64,000 bases of DNA from Planoprotostelium fungivorum (taxonomy: Eukaryota; Evosea; Variosea; Cavosteliida; Cavosteliaceae), in the NCBI GenBank assembly GCA_003024175.1, contig MDYQ01000028.1, positions 120,484 through 184,483 on the forward strand, written 5' to 3'. Of this stretch, positions 36,201 through 47,300 are shown piece by piece; the first letter of the stretch is position 1; each line of letters begins with the position of its first letter. The translations under genes and the position numbers were made by a program. The notes beneath the pieces were generated by a model that was not told where the DNA came from, did not search any database, and was given only the letters and a program-made list of their open reading frames with translations.

Positions 36201-37251
36201 ATGGCAATCCGTTCGGTGAGTCATCTCCTAGATCGATGAGCAGTCTGTCGATGATGTCATCGGGCGAAGGTTCGTTGAAGACGAGAGGGAGGTCTCTGTC
36301 TGACGTCTGATCGACCGATCTCGAGCGGTTTCGAGTGGGTAAGGCGGGGGCCATCTGTGAAGAATTGGATGAAATTTCGTGGATTGGGACGTACCATGGT
36401 TCTTGTACGGCGCTCTGGGATGTCTGGTAGCGTGGGACGTTCGAAGGTGGTGCCGGTTCGTCTCTGCAAGAGAATAAATGAGATTAAATGAGCGGTTGGT
36501 CATCGAGCATTGCGATGATGATGGAGATGTGATGCGTTGGTGAGACGATGAGTGGGTTGGATGGCGGAGGGTGAAATGATATTCGTGATGTAGATGGTGA
36601 GAGAGATAAGATGGACGTTCTTCGGTGATGGATGACTCACCGCTGATGAATGATTGTCTAAACCGACTGGCATCCATGACACGATACCACCACTGGGAAA
36701 TCATCGTCAACAGATGATATTCGTGAGATGAACGACTTACTTTGCTCTCTTCTCAAACATCATTACGTGTATCGTGTGCCCATCTCTGATTTCTCTCTCA
36801 AACTGGGAGTCTGCGAGGACAAATTTGACGAAACTGACGTGAAAAAGCTTGCTCTGATGTGAAATCAATCCTGTCCGATGATCGGGTGGAGAAAGGAGGC
36901 CTAACTCACTTCTGAAACACCAAGACATATGGTCTCTGGAGGGTAAGAAGATAAATATGTACTGCTTTTGATCAATGTTGTCTGTAGAAACATCAGATCA
37001 TAGAGTTCAATCACAACAACAACTCCTCGATTTGAGATTCGATACAATGATTTCACCTTCACTTGGTCTACCGTGGCCAACATCGGGAATTGGCAAACGA
37101 TATCCCCCCCATCCGGCAATGTGAGCTGTGGCATGTTCACATTCCATCATCTTCTACATCCGAGCCAAAATGAGAGCTATCATCTCACCTTGACTTTGAA
37201 TTGGATCCTTGATAAACTCGAGGATCGATTAGTTCTTTGAAGGTAACTCAT
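30269..37251 (-). CDS. Class I phosphoinositide 3-kinase catalytic subunit with inserted C1 and PH domains
   Basis: The enzyme would phosphorylate the 3-position of inositol lipids at the plasma membrane. Read on the minus strand over about 7 kb and many exons: MSYLQRTNRSSSLSRIQFKVK (ATG 37251), spliced to LTLPDGGDIVCQFPMLATVD, resembles the p110 adaptor-binding domain (37251-36740). Then comes an acidic/Ser-Pro linker (36710-35880). A complete C1 zinc finger follows (about 35615-35415, H-x12-C-x2-C-x13-C-x2-C-x4-H-x2-C-x7-C), then a PH domain (35230-34680; RWFVLKGPWLYYL, W in DDMESWVNAIRK) and a probable Ras-binding region (34610-33960). A C2 domain (about 33850-32790; SSALWAEWLTLDTKI), helical domain (32740-31760; LELLDSNFPSVIVRNYAVRG) and kinase domain end the protein. 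The kinase has IMFKNGDDLRQD, catalytic loop ISDRHNDN, HLFHIDFG and FVLTPEM, and terminates IWAHPD. All catalytic residues that I can see are intact. Some intermediate exon borders (36300-35850, 33900-33100) are approximate. Confidence 0.88.
32701..32755. repeat. Five tandem 11-bp units inside a PI3K intron
   Basis: The unit ccacgaatttt is repeated five times (one copy with a C at the end), followed by ctctgttgtagat. The repeat fills an intron between the C2 and helical parts of the PI3K gene. Related words (cacggaaattt, ccgtgaaattt) recur in other introns of the window. Confidence 0.9.
35350..35365. repeat. 16-bp palindrome in a PI3K intron
   Basis: TCTACAACGTTGTAGA is perfectly self-complementary. 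It lies in the non-coding stretch between the C1 and PH coding blocks. Confidence 0.95.
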
Positions 37252-38304
37252 TGCTGGGGCATCGTATGGAATTTGTGACTGCCTGAACGTTTGCGGTGAG
37301 ACCTGCCTCTTTACCCTCCGATGCTGGCCGATTTGTGTAAATGACAGCGCTGACAGGCAATTTCTCTTGCAAGAGAAAAAGCTTTGTCTCCCGACCTTAC
37401 ACAAGCACAAGAAAGACAGTCTCCATCGAGTCAGACCTCGAAGAGGAGAGATGAGGAGAGATCCAGCATCTCAGTCTGAGCCAGCATGCTATTCTACTTC
37501 GTGCTTCTGAAACAGACCTCACACTGCGTCACGTGTTCAACAAAAGCAAGGTTCCAAGGTGACGAAGACAAACAAAGGTAACGGTGACGATCACTGTCCT
37601 GAAGACCCATCAACCCTATGCTTGACGGAGTTCAAAGCATCTGAATTACATTGGATATAATATTTGCGAGGAACGACAAGTTCGACTCTCATCAGCACCA
37701 GCAACGCGAGCTCTGATGTATATACAGTAAAATGGATCACCCTTTATTGCGGTTGATCAGTGTATAAGAGGTTATTGGAACCCACTCTATTTATGTCGTA
37801 GTTTTAACCCAAGTGTGAGGCAACCCTTCATCATCCCCACAAGTGTAGACAATCCTCTCAGACTCAGTCCTGTGGCCCGTCCTGTCTCTACTGCGAGCGT
37901 GATTTTCGCAAAAACTGAGTACACTACAACCGAGAGCAACAGAGGCAGAGGACAGCGTTTGGCATCGAGAATCAACAGCGCAACGAGACATCCAACGTTC
38001 CATCTTTAGAAGTCCACATCAACCGACTTAGTGACACATCGGATGTATGACGGTTTGGATGCTACTTCTGTGAGCTCAGACATGGAAGGGAGCTTTCGAT
38101 CTTATCAGGTGTCTTTTCGCAACCATTATCTTCTTTTTCAGCGGAAGAAGATTGTTACAAGATGATCTGATACTATCCGCTAACATCAGACCTCCGCATG
38201 TTCGACACTACTCGTATGAGCGACGAGGATGATAAAATCCAAATATACTCGTCGTGTGCATCGACAGATTCAGATCTGATAAAATGTAGGATGACGAAGA
38301 CGCC
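37252..38304. other. Divergent promoter region between PI3K and ankyrin genes
   Basis: About 1 kb separates the PI3K start (minus) from the ankyrin-protein start (plus). No coding exon is supported. An in-frame ATG at 38196 (MFDTTRMSDEDDK) lies in a different frame from the ankyrin start and may be an unrecognised upstream exon. The region probably carries both promoters. Confidence 0.45.
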
Positions 38305-40873
38305 ATGGACGACATCCTGTTGGATTATTTCGAAGGTATCAACCCGGTGAATGTCAATTTAGCCCAGCTCGCTCATTTGAAAGTCAACTCCAATTTCACG
38401 GACGAGTCCGGATTCACCAGTGAGCACCTCTTTACTTCCCTTCGAATCGTTTTGCATCAAAAAATGTTATTCATCTTACATCCTTGAACATGATGATGAT
38501 GATGGTCATGCAGTTTTACACTGGGCGGTCAACTCTAGATCTATGTTCTTCGTCACTCGAATCCTATCTGTTCCAGGTGATGCACACCATCATCACTCTG
38601 ATCTCTCTTAACATTTCCATTTCCTATGGCTGATTCCAACTTTCAGGTATAAAATTGGACGCTCAAGACATTAAAGGTTGGACACCTCTTCATTACGCCG
38701 CCTCATTAGGAGATGTTGATGTCGTTCGTCTACTCATCGACGCAGCTAAACGGTGAGAGTTTTTTATTGTGATCCTCTGACCCCAACAGACAGAACGTGG
38801 ACGTACTGAACGTACGCAACAAGGACGGAAAAACTCCGGAACAATACGCCGCCGCCGGTCTCTTCCCGCAGTTCAGAAAGTGAGCGTTGTAGACGGACGA
38901 TCACGTGACTCACACGGTCAGACCTTCTGTCTCTCATCGTCTGATGCACGAGTCGATGTCGATGGACAGTGATGATGATGGCAGCAGCTTCGGTCTCATC
39001 ACCTCGAAGCTTCCCGCCAACAAGGGAGGTATCCTCATGTCCGGAAGCTTCTTCGAAACTTCATCACCCAGTAGTACCCTCAGGATACCTCAGGGAGTTT
39101 TCTTTGAGAATTCTGGCCCGAATCCATCTGTGGAACCGGATAAATCGGATAAATCGGATAAACCGGAAGAACCGGTCAGTCCATCCACCCTCGTAGAGCC
39201 GGAAAAATCCACCGACAGATCACCCGGAAAATCGACAGAAATCTCCACTCCCTCCCCCACCCCCACCCCACTACAACCCGCCGCTTTTCTCCCGCCAAAA
39301 TCACCCATCGCCCTCCGTCTCCAAGCTTGGAACGCCAAGGTACAATCTACGGCCGAAAAGCCCATCGTACACAGTCCCCCTCCACAGAAGAAGACAAATT
39401 CCTTTCAGAAGGTGGACGTCAAAGCTCTGAAAGAAACGATGCTGGCCAAGCAGCAGGCGGCGAGCCCACCTCCGATGAAACCTCCGGTGAATTTCGTGGA
39501 GATTTAGAGGAATTTTCGACTTATGGGGTACAGAGGGCTTCTGTGGAGGATCAGGGACCCACGAAGGGTAGTCCGACGACGTTGAGTCGAACGACGCATT
39601 CGAATGCGACTGCTGGCTCTCCGAGGCCGCCGAGGCCACCCAGACATGACATAGAGATCGGATCCAGGCCCAGCTTGGAGTTCATAAGATCTTCAATGGA
39701 AGCGGCACAAAAGATCGAGACGGCACAAAAGATCGAGAGGGATGAGACGGCTCAAACGATTGAGACGGCACAGAAGGATGAGACGGCACAGAAGATCGAA
39801 ACGGCACAAAAGATTGAGACGGTACAGAAGGATGAGACGGTGCAACAGATCGAGACGGTACAGAAGGATGAGACGGCACAAACGATTGAGCCCATACAAC
39901 GACAATTGGAATCGTCCGCATCTCGTGAGAATCGACCGAATCGTCCCAATCGAGATATGGAGGGGGTGAGTCCGTTCCCGCCATTTTTCACGGAAACTCA
40001 CCCCACCAGGTCCGTGAGGCTGCCGCTCGCCTTCGGCAGATACGAAAAGAGCTCAGATCCCCGAAAGATAATTCTTCCGATTCTCCGGCCGATTCACTGA
40101 ACGGCTCCACCGTCACCCTGTCGACATCTACGTCGACATCCACTCCTCCCGCCTCCCCCTCCAGCTCCTTTTTTGAAGCCCGCCGGAGTCAACGAAAGTC
40201 CTTCAGGCAGTCCGTACAATTTTCCTTCTTGGAGTTTCTCATGATGGTTCCCGCCGAAACAAAATCCCCCGCAGAAACAAAATCTCACGCATCCAATCGA
40301 TCTTTCTTATCTCATTCATCGACGATATCGGTCATACCTCAATACACGACGAGCGTCATGATTAGGCAAGAGTCTCAGACGATCAGTGGAAAAAAGTCGC
40401 AGGATAAGAAGAAGAAGAAGGTGAGAATCGTTTTGTTTTTAAGAAATAATGAAGAGTGCAGGGAGAAGGTAAGAAAGATTCTGAATCGAAGACGGGTGAG
40501 AAAAGTAGATGAAATTTCGATCTGACATGTGTACACAGCCGTCAGTCTTCCCGCGCTGTCACCACAGACAAAGAGATCGGCCAGCAGTCCCGCACTCTCT
40601 TCGCCTCCGAACGATCCGTCCATCTATTACCGGAGGTGACGGACTACAACGTTGTAGAGGGACGTACCGATACGTAACAGGATGATCAACGTGAACCGAA
40701 ATTCGGTGAGCAAGCTGAGTCAGCACTTGGTCAAACCTTCGGCGGCTCCTTCACAAGTGAGCGTTGTAGACGGTGAAGGTACTGAACAGAGAAGGTGTCA
40801 AGTGAATCGAGGAGGAAATTTGATGAGAAGATGTTTCAATTGGATGAGGACAAGTTGTAGAATGTATTCATAG
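38305..40873 (+). CDS. Ankyrin-repeat protein with long disordered, repeat-bearing tail
   Basis: From ATG 38305 (good context, cgccATGG) the protein begins MDDILLDYFEGINPVNVN. Small exons then encode ankyrin repeats: VLHWAVNSRSMFFVTRIL, GWTPLHYAASLGDVDVVRLL and NKDGKTPEQYAAAGLFPQF. The rest is low-complexity: a Lys-Ser-Asp block (PDKSDKSDKPEEP), Pro-rich segments, and a tandem block of IETAQK-type units (39712-39895). Further on are Ser/Thr-rich stretches and a basic QDKKKKK segment. The last exons give NRNSVSKLSQHLVKPS and end CRMYS near 40873. Exon borders from 39300 on are ambiguous because two frames stay open, so the tail sequence is tentative. A scaffold role is likely; nothing points to a specific partner. 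Confidence 0.6.
39712..39895. repeat. 15/18-bp coding minisatellite
   Basis: Units such as gagacggcacaaaagatc and gagacggcacagaaggat alternate through about ten copies and encode IETAQK / DETAQK / DETVQQ units. All units keep the frame (15 or 18 bp). Confidence 0.85.
40644..40657. repeat. 14-bp palindrome near the end of the ankyrin gene
   Basis: CTACAACGTTGTAG, the same perfect palindrome as at 13887. It lies in an intron-like stretch between coding blocks. Confidence 0.95.
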
Positions 40874-41882
40874 AGTATCGTCATAAACGGTTTTGTCGTT
40901 GGAGTCATTCTATCCGTGTTGGGTTGCAAGCAGATACCAGTACAAATGTGTGTCGTTCATATTTTATAAAAACCGTGATTTTCATCATATTCCATAGAAG
41001 GGAACTGAAGCATTGTACGTGTCCCCTTTCGTGGTACATGGTATCGAGTGGGAGGAGAGTCCGTTACTCTTCCGTGGAGGGGGCATAGACGGCAACGGTG
41101 GTTGATGATCGAGCGGATGCTGTTGGAATCATTGATGCAGCAGCAGGTGGGATCATTCCACCTGCCATAAGATGTATATCTCTCCGAGGCGGTGGTGTGA
41201 ACGATATAGTCGGTGTTGCTGTTGAATTGGTCGAAATAGGATCTCCCACGGAGGGCGCCAAGGATGTGAGTCTCGCGACCGTGGGAATTAGCGTGCTCAT
41301 CACAGCAGTTTTGGTGGCGCTCGCATATGTATTCGGTCATGTCTGTGCGTTTGTGAGGTGATGGTGGACAAACCGTTTTGGGTCAGCATTTTGGTTTGGG
41401 CCGATTGAAATGTCACACCGTCTCAAATGAAATTCACAAGAGACTTTCTCCTCTAAACAAAGAACAATGCCAATCCAGAAGATCTGATTCGTTCTTCACC
41501 ACATCAGGAGCTGGTGGTGAGACCTGACAAGGTAGACGACGGCCTCTTCAAGAGTTGAGACCATCAGAAGATCATGTTTTTTTTCTGCATCAATATCCTC
41601 TTCGTTGGTAGTCTCATGGAAACATGAAGCAGAAGGCACAAGTAAGGTCAGTTCCCCACAGTATCAGTGCAAAGGCATTGCATGTCATTCTTCTATCATG
41701 TCCTCACTCCCCGTCTCTTTATCTTCTCTCATTTTGACCATTCAATCATATCGCCTTCCATCGTGGGTGGTTATCTATTCGCTTCAAACAACGATGAACT
41801 ATTCGTTGTGGCTTCTCTGATATCTGCTGCAGGTGACTGCACTTAAGAAAAAATTGACATTACAAATTGGCAAAAAGGTGAG
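40874..41882. other. Gene-poor stretch upstream of the second tRNA
   Basis: About 1 kb. Overlapping open frames occur on both strands at 40957-41361; the plus frame has a hydrophobic end (VGISVLITAVLVALAYVF). Neither shows recognisable domains or a clear start context, so I do not call a gene. Confidence 0.4.
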
Positions 41883-41955
41883 TGGAGAACCAGGGTATCG
41901 ATCCCTGTGCCCCTCGCATGCTAAGCGAGTGCTCTACCATTTGAGCTAGATCCCC
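41883..41955 (-). tRNA. tRNA-Ala (AGC), second identical copy
   Basis: The 73-nt sequence is identical to the copy at 12176-12248, including anticodon AGC, the G3-U70 pair and discriminator A. The identity covers 93 bp (41869-41961 versus 12162-12254), taking in the downstream CTCACCTTTTTGCC terminator and 6 bp upstream. Beyond that the flanks differ. Confidence 0.97.
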
Positions 41956-42367
41956 AATGTGATTGTTGCAACTGGGCCCTCAAATTATAGGTCAATAACA
42001 CAGAAACAGTATACAGAGGAAGATGCAGCACGGGTGAGAGCATCGATTTTCTTTTTTTCAGTCTATTACTCGATTTGGTACCAATCTTGCACGTGATATC
42101 GAGGTTATATGCTAATTTCTGCTCTCTGGAATGGGATGCGTTGTGAGACGATTAGATGGTGAGAGACTGTTTTTTGATGATTTTGTCAACTCAACTCCCA
42201 TTTGTGGAATTTTCACCTCTCATGATCAGAAAAGTAAACATGTTATCTTTTGGCTCATCAGTGAGATTATACAATCCCACGAAGAAATCAACACTCATTA
42301 CACTTTTGTTCACATTCAGACAATGAAAAGAAGAAATAAAACTCGATTTCTCAACCCTTTTCATTCT

Positions 42368-43555
42368 CTTACACTTTGACGATCCATTTTTCACTCGACT
42401 CTTCCTTCATTTGATCGATTCCTTCTTCTCTCTTCACTCCCTTCCATCTCAACGGTTGTAACCTTCCATCTGCCAACTTATCTCTCACATCAGAGAGGAC
42501 ATCTAAAAAAGAGATCAGTTGGCATGAGTGTGATGATGATGAGCTCACGTAGATATCTCCCTTGCTGTGAGTTTGATAACAACCAAGCTTGATCGAAGAA
42601 GAGAGAGAACGTGACGTTCTTCAATTTCAAGATCTGCGTATCAGCTGGATCCAATTGTAATTCTGTGGCGTTCAGGTTTCAAATTTCAAACGTGACTCAC
42701 CACCGTGATGGTAGAGGACGATGTGACCGTTGACAGCCACGGAGCGAAATAGATTGAATAAACCGCTCGATTTTCTCCTCGTATCGAGTACATGATCGAC
42801 ACCAACACCTCCTGTGGCGCTCAGAACTTCCTTCCAATAATCTTCTTTTCTGATGTCCACCACACGATCTGGATGAGAGATCAGATGACGTCATGTGAGA
42901 TCGATCGGTCTCACGATGATCGTCGGTGGGGGGAGGAGAGTCTGAACGTGAGCCGGCGATAACGATGACCTTCCAGAGGTGAGCGAGTTGACATGCCATT
43001 TGTCCCTCTGGTGAATGGATGTCGGTGATGAACAATGTCTCTCCAGCGGTCAATCTGAACGCGAATCAGATCGAAAATGATGAGTGACCGAGTGCGCTCT
43101 CACTTCAGCTTGTAATAGAGGGTGAGATAAGCGCGAATGGCTGGGCCGATGGTGGCGGCTGCCTCTTCGTGTGAGATGTTCTGTGGCTTTTCGATAACTG
43201 ATTTGCATTGATGAGGGAGTGACAACCGAATACGACTCACCATTGTAATACTTCTGCGTGGTGGAAGATTGAAAAGCAGTGCCATTATCCAGTGGACACA
43301 GACACATTACGTCCATACCCTCCTTGATCGTGCTGTTGAGAGCGACTTCCTCTCCGATGTCTTCTACCGTTCCACTCATCTGATCACCTCTTCACAACGG
43401 CTTCGTAGCCACTCAACGATTACCTCATAACCACCCCGTCTCTCCGCAGCACACAGTGATTCTATCCCGCTATTGTCCCAGTATTCAGGTGTGTCAGGTG
43501 TGGATAGACCCACTGCTTTCACTCGGATCGACAACAGATCTCTCTGCATGGTCAT
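42368..43555 (-). CDS. CRYZL1-like quinone oxidoreductase (zinc-less medium-chain dehydrogenase)
   Basis: This is a medium-chain dehydrogenase/reductase related to quinone oxidoreductase-like protein 1, presumably NADPH-dependent and cytosolic. Minus-strand exons give MTMQRDLLSIRVKAVGL, a GroES-like part with GEEVALNSTIKEGMDVMCLC, then NISHEEAAATIGPAIRAYL and LTAGETLFITDIHSPEGQMA. The latter takes the place of the usual AxxGxVG nucleotide loop. TGGVGVDHVLDTRRKSSGL follows. LQLDPADTQILKLKNVTFSL and WLLSNSQQGRYL agree very well with the animal CRYZL1 C-terminal region. The end is SSEKWIVKV with TAA at 42370-42368. An upstream N-terminal exon may be missing, because the family usually has about 20 more residues before this start. 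Confidence 0.75.
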
Positions 43556-43655
43556 CTTGCCCGATCTGTGTTCACGAAATGGTTTGAGGCACGTTGTAAA
43601 ACGAGCGCATCAATGATGCGGGCGCAGACATAATTACGAACACGACACGAACAAC

Positions 43656-43889
43656 ATGAGCAGCAACAGCAGCAACTACGACGAAACAGAGATGACGGAT
43701 TACACGTCCGGGAGATATCAACATCATGATATGGATACCGTTTCCATACCGATGCCAAAGATGTTCAAACCTCTCGGGGCTGAAGAAGAAGAAGAACCTT
43801 GGATGACAGAACTCTACGAGTTTGGCCACTGGTTACAAGAGGCAGGGAACTTCATTCTCAGACGCCCGAGCTACCTCGATAACAAGTAG
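43656..43889 (+). CDS. Small acidic protein, 77 residues, unrecognised
   Basis: A single open frame from ATG 43656 encodes MSSNSSNYDETEMTDYTSGR, a Met-rich middle (MDTVSIPMPKMFKPL), an acidic run (GAEEEEEP) and an amphipathic end (LYEFGHWLQEAGNFIL) before the stop. The start is divergent from the CRYZL1-like gene with about 100 bp between them. No family is recognised. It could be a real short gene or the first exon of a longer one. Confidence 0.45.
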   Translation: MSSNSSNYDETEMTDYTSGRYQHHDMDTVSIPMPKMFKPLGAEEEEEPWMTELYEFGHWLQEAGNFILRRPSYLDNK

Positions 43890-44390
43890 CGTTCGGGCAA
43901 TAAACGGATATTTAAGTCGACGAGACTTTGTCTGTCCACCTCCATCGCATCACTCTGTGATTTTAGTGGCTGAGAGATGTTCTTTGAGACATTTCCGTGA
44001 TAGGATTCATCCAAAACCAAGAATCTCTCAAACTCTTCCGATCTTTCGACCACTGACCGAGCAACCAGGTTCATGATCCGCAGCACGGCCGCCGACCCTC
44101 ACCTCTCCACTTCCATCCGTTCGAGAGTCGCACGTCTTCTTCATTGATCGTAGGGATGGGTCTCGTCGCGTCAATCGACAAGGTGTCTCGTCAGCCTTTG
44201 CAGAAATTGCGCCCCTGGAGCTGAAGAAAGAAGAAGCGAAAGAGAAAACCTTTAGACGTTTCCACTCCGTGAGATGACGCCAAAATCCACTTTTCTTCTG
44301 TTAAGGAGCTGTGTGGAGTAAACATATAGCCCGGATAATCCCCGCGTTGACAAAAAGGGTGAACCATTCTTCCGATACCCAGACACGAGC

Positions 44391-47300
44391 ATGAGGGTCG
44401 CACTGCTGTTCATCGCGGTCGTAATCGCAACGACATGTGGAGATTTCTCCTCTCAGATCCCCGCTCTCACAGAGTTCTACCGAGCGACCAACGGTGAGCA
44501 TGGACATGCGGACGATTCGGATGGACCAGATTCTCACGGATCGACAGGATCCAGCTGGTTGAATCGTCGTGGATGGTTCGAGAGTAACAATCCTTGTGAT
44601 GGAACATGGTTTGGCATCGAATGTCAACCGGCACCCTCTCCCTTTTCCTATCTGGGTATGGTATGTAATTGCAACACCTTCACCTCTTCACACCTACCAT
44701 CGTCCCCTCACATTCTTTCGACCCTCCATCACTCCATCTCATTTCCCGTAGGTCGCCAACTTAACTCTCCAATCGAACAACCTCATCGGCCAATTGCCTT
44801 TAGAAGGCATCCCCTTCGTCGTGGTGATGAACCTATCAGATAACGCCCTAACTGGAAGGATCTCACCTTCTTCCTTTTGGTTTGGAACGGTGGCCCTCGA
44901 TCTATCTCAGAATCGATTGATTGGTCAACTACCAGACATGTCTGGCTGGGCCCTCCTCCGTTACGTCAATCTGAGGGCGAACTACTTTGTCGGTGAGATC
45001 GTCATGTGCAGATGACATTACGATGGTGGATGATGATGAATAGGGACAATACCAGACACGTTCTCAAAGTTGACGTCCCTCGCGTATGTCGATCTATCTG
45101 TGAGTACATTCCGTGGAATAAATAAATAAATAAATCATCCGCCATATACGTTCGATTGAATGAACATAGGACAATGCTCTGTACGGTGGTATTCCTTCAT
45201 CTCTGGGTCTATCCAGCTTGGCCTACGTGAGATATATCACTATCGATAGACAGCTCGTCACATTGTATTGATCTGATTCAGTTATCGGCATTCAATAATC
45301 TGTTGAATTCTACCATCCCCACATCTCTGTGTCACACGTCCCTTCAATTGGTGAGATAGCAATGTGTCTCTTCTAAAAAGAATCAAATGCCTCCACGTCA
45401 TTTTTAATCTGATTTCGTTCAGTTGGATCTGAGCGACAACCTCATCACGGGGGAGGTGAGTGTTCGAATCAATTCAATCCCATTTCATTCATTTCAATCA
45501 GATCCCTCCTTGTGTGGGTCAACTGAGCAATCTACAAGCACTGACTTTAAACTCGAACGATCTGTACGGAACCATTCCTGACAGTATCTACGGCCTGACT
45601 CAGGTGACGCCACCACATTCAAATCGATCTGAAGAAAAATAACGTTCGATCAGTTGGAAGCTCTTCAATTGGGTAACAATCGATTAACGGGAGGTATAAC
45701 GGCCGAACTGCGTAACATGACTTCATTACTGGTGAGTTTTCTACGAAAATTCTACGAACTATCTCTCACGTCCGATAGACTCTGGAGCTCAACGATAACC
45801 AACTGACCGGAAATCTCCCGGAATTTTCATCACCCCACCCCACTCTCGTCAACATCAAACTAGAGAACAATCGATTCTACGGCACACTCCCCCCATCTTT
45901 CTTGAATCATCCAGAGTTGAGATCTTTTTCCGTCAGTCACAATCTTCTCGGCGGCCCCATACCCATCAATAACACATGTGAGAAGACATGAGAACGACGT
46001 GTGATGACGTCATCAGATCAGACAAAATTGACGACTCTGTTGTACGATCACAACCAATTCGAAGGTATGGTGGCCGCAGAGGCTGTGACTGAGTTTCCCA
46101 CCCTGCAGATTTTAGGTGAAATCTCATAATTCACTTGGAATTTCAACTGAGTGGATGACAGACTTAGTGTGTGCATTCTTTACGCGTGTCTTATTTCATC
46201 TTAAAATGACATCCTTTTAGTCTCACAATCGATTCGTCGGTAATCTTCCCTCAGTTCTAGGTGAGTTCTACATCATCAACTTGAGTATCGATCGACTACA
46301 GTACTCAATTATCTGTATCATGTTGACTTCAGTCACAACCAGTTCAACGGTTCCATCACTTCTTCTTATCCAGGTCCGTTTCACGTGTGTCGTCTTCCTC
46401 TGACTCTTTAGATTCTCCCGCCTTACAGTATGTCGATCTCAGTCATAACCTTCTATCTGGAAAACTGAGTGAGATCGAACTTCCGTATGTTTCTATATTT
46501 TAATGAAATCATTCGAATGTAACGTTGATTCTGAATCAGGTGATAACATTCGTTATCTCACTCAGTTGAGCACCGTGTTACTCAGTAACAATTTCATCAG
46601 CGGAAGATTACCCGCCGCTGTCGGTCAATTGACTCGGCTTCAGGTGATATCGATGTCATGTCTACAGATCTGACGTATCTGTAGATCTTAGACATCTCGG
46701 ACAATCTATTTATAGGCCCTCTACCCTCCTCCATCGGCTCACTCACCAGCCTCACCCTGCTGAACGCATCTGGAAACCTCCTCACCAGCTTGGATTCCTC
46801 CGTCTCCCGCCTTCAACAGCTGTCGACATTAGACGTAAGCGACAACCAGCTGACTCTCGATCTGTCCGCCATAGCCAAGTTGAGTCAGCTGCAAGTGTGT
46901 ATCTTGTCCAATAATCACATATCTGGATCGTTACCGGGTGGGCTATCTACACATGAATCGTAGATCATCGATGGACTGACGATGGAATAGTTGGTATGGT
47001 CAACATGGTCAATTTAAAGGTCTTCGAAGCGTCGAACAATCTATTGTACGGTGGTATTCCTGTGGCTTTCTTTTCTCTTCGATCGCTTCGCAGCATCGAT
47101 TTGAGCTTCAATTCATTATCAGGACCTTTCCTCTCTCTCCAATCTGATCCACAAGTGAGATCGATCTGAAATACGAATACAAATATTTTAAATTGTATGA
47201 TCTAACGGACGAAAGGTATTAGACATCAGTCACAACAATCTAACGGGAGATGTGAGATTTCTCAACTCTCTATCTTCCGCACAATACGTCGGTACGTAAC

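Noticed and set aside
39682-40001. Minus-strand Ser/Pro-rich ORFs (VPSHPS repeats)
   Set aside because: They are the antisense of the IETAQK minisatellite.
40957-41361. Overlapping ORFs on both strands
   Set aside because: Neither shows domain similarity, splice structure or a convincing start. A choice between strands cannot be supported.
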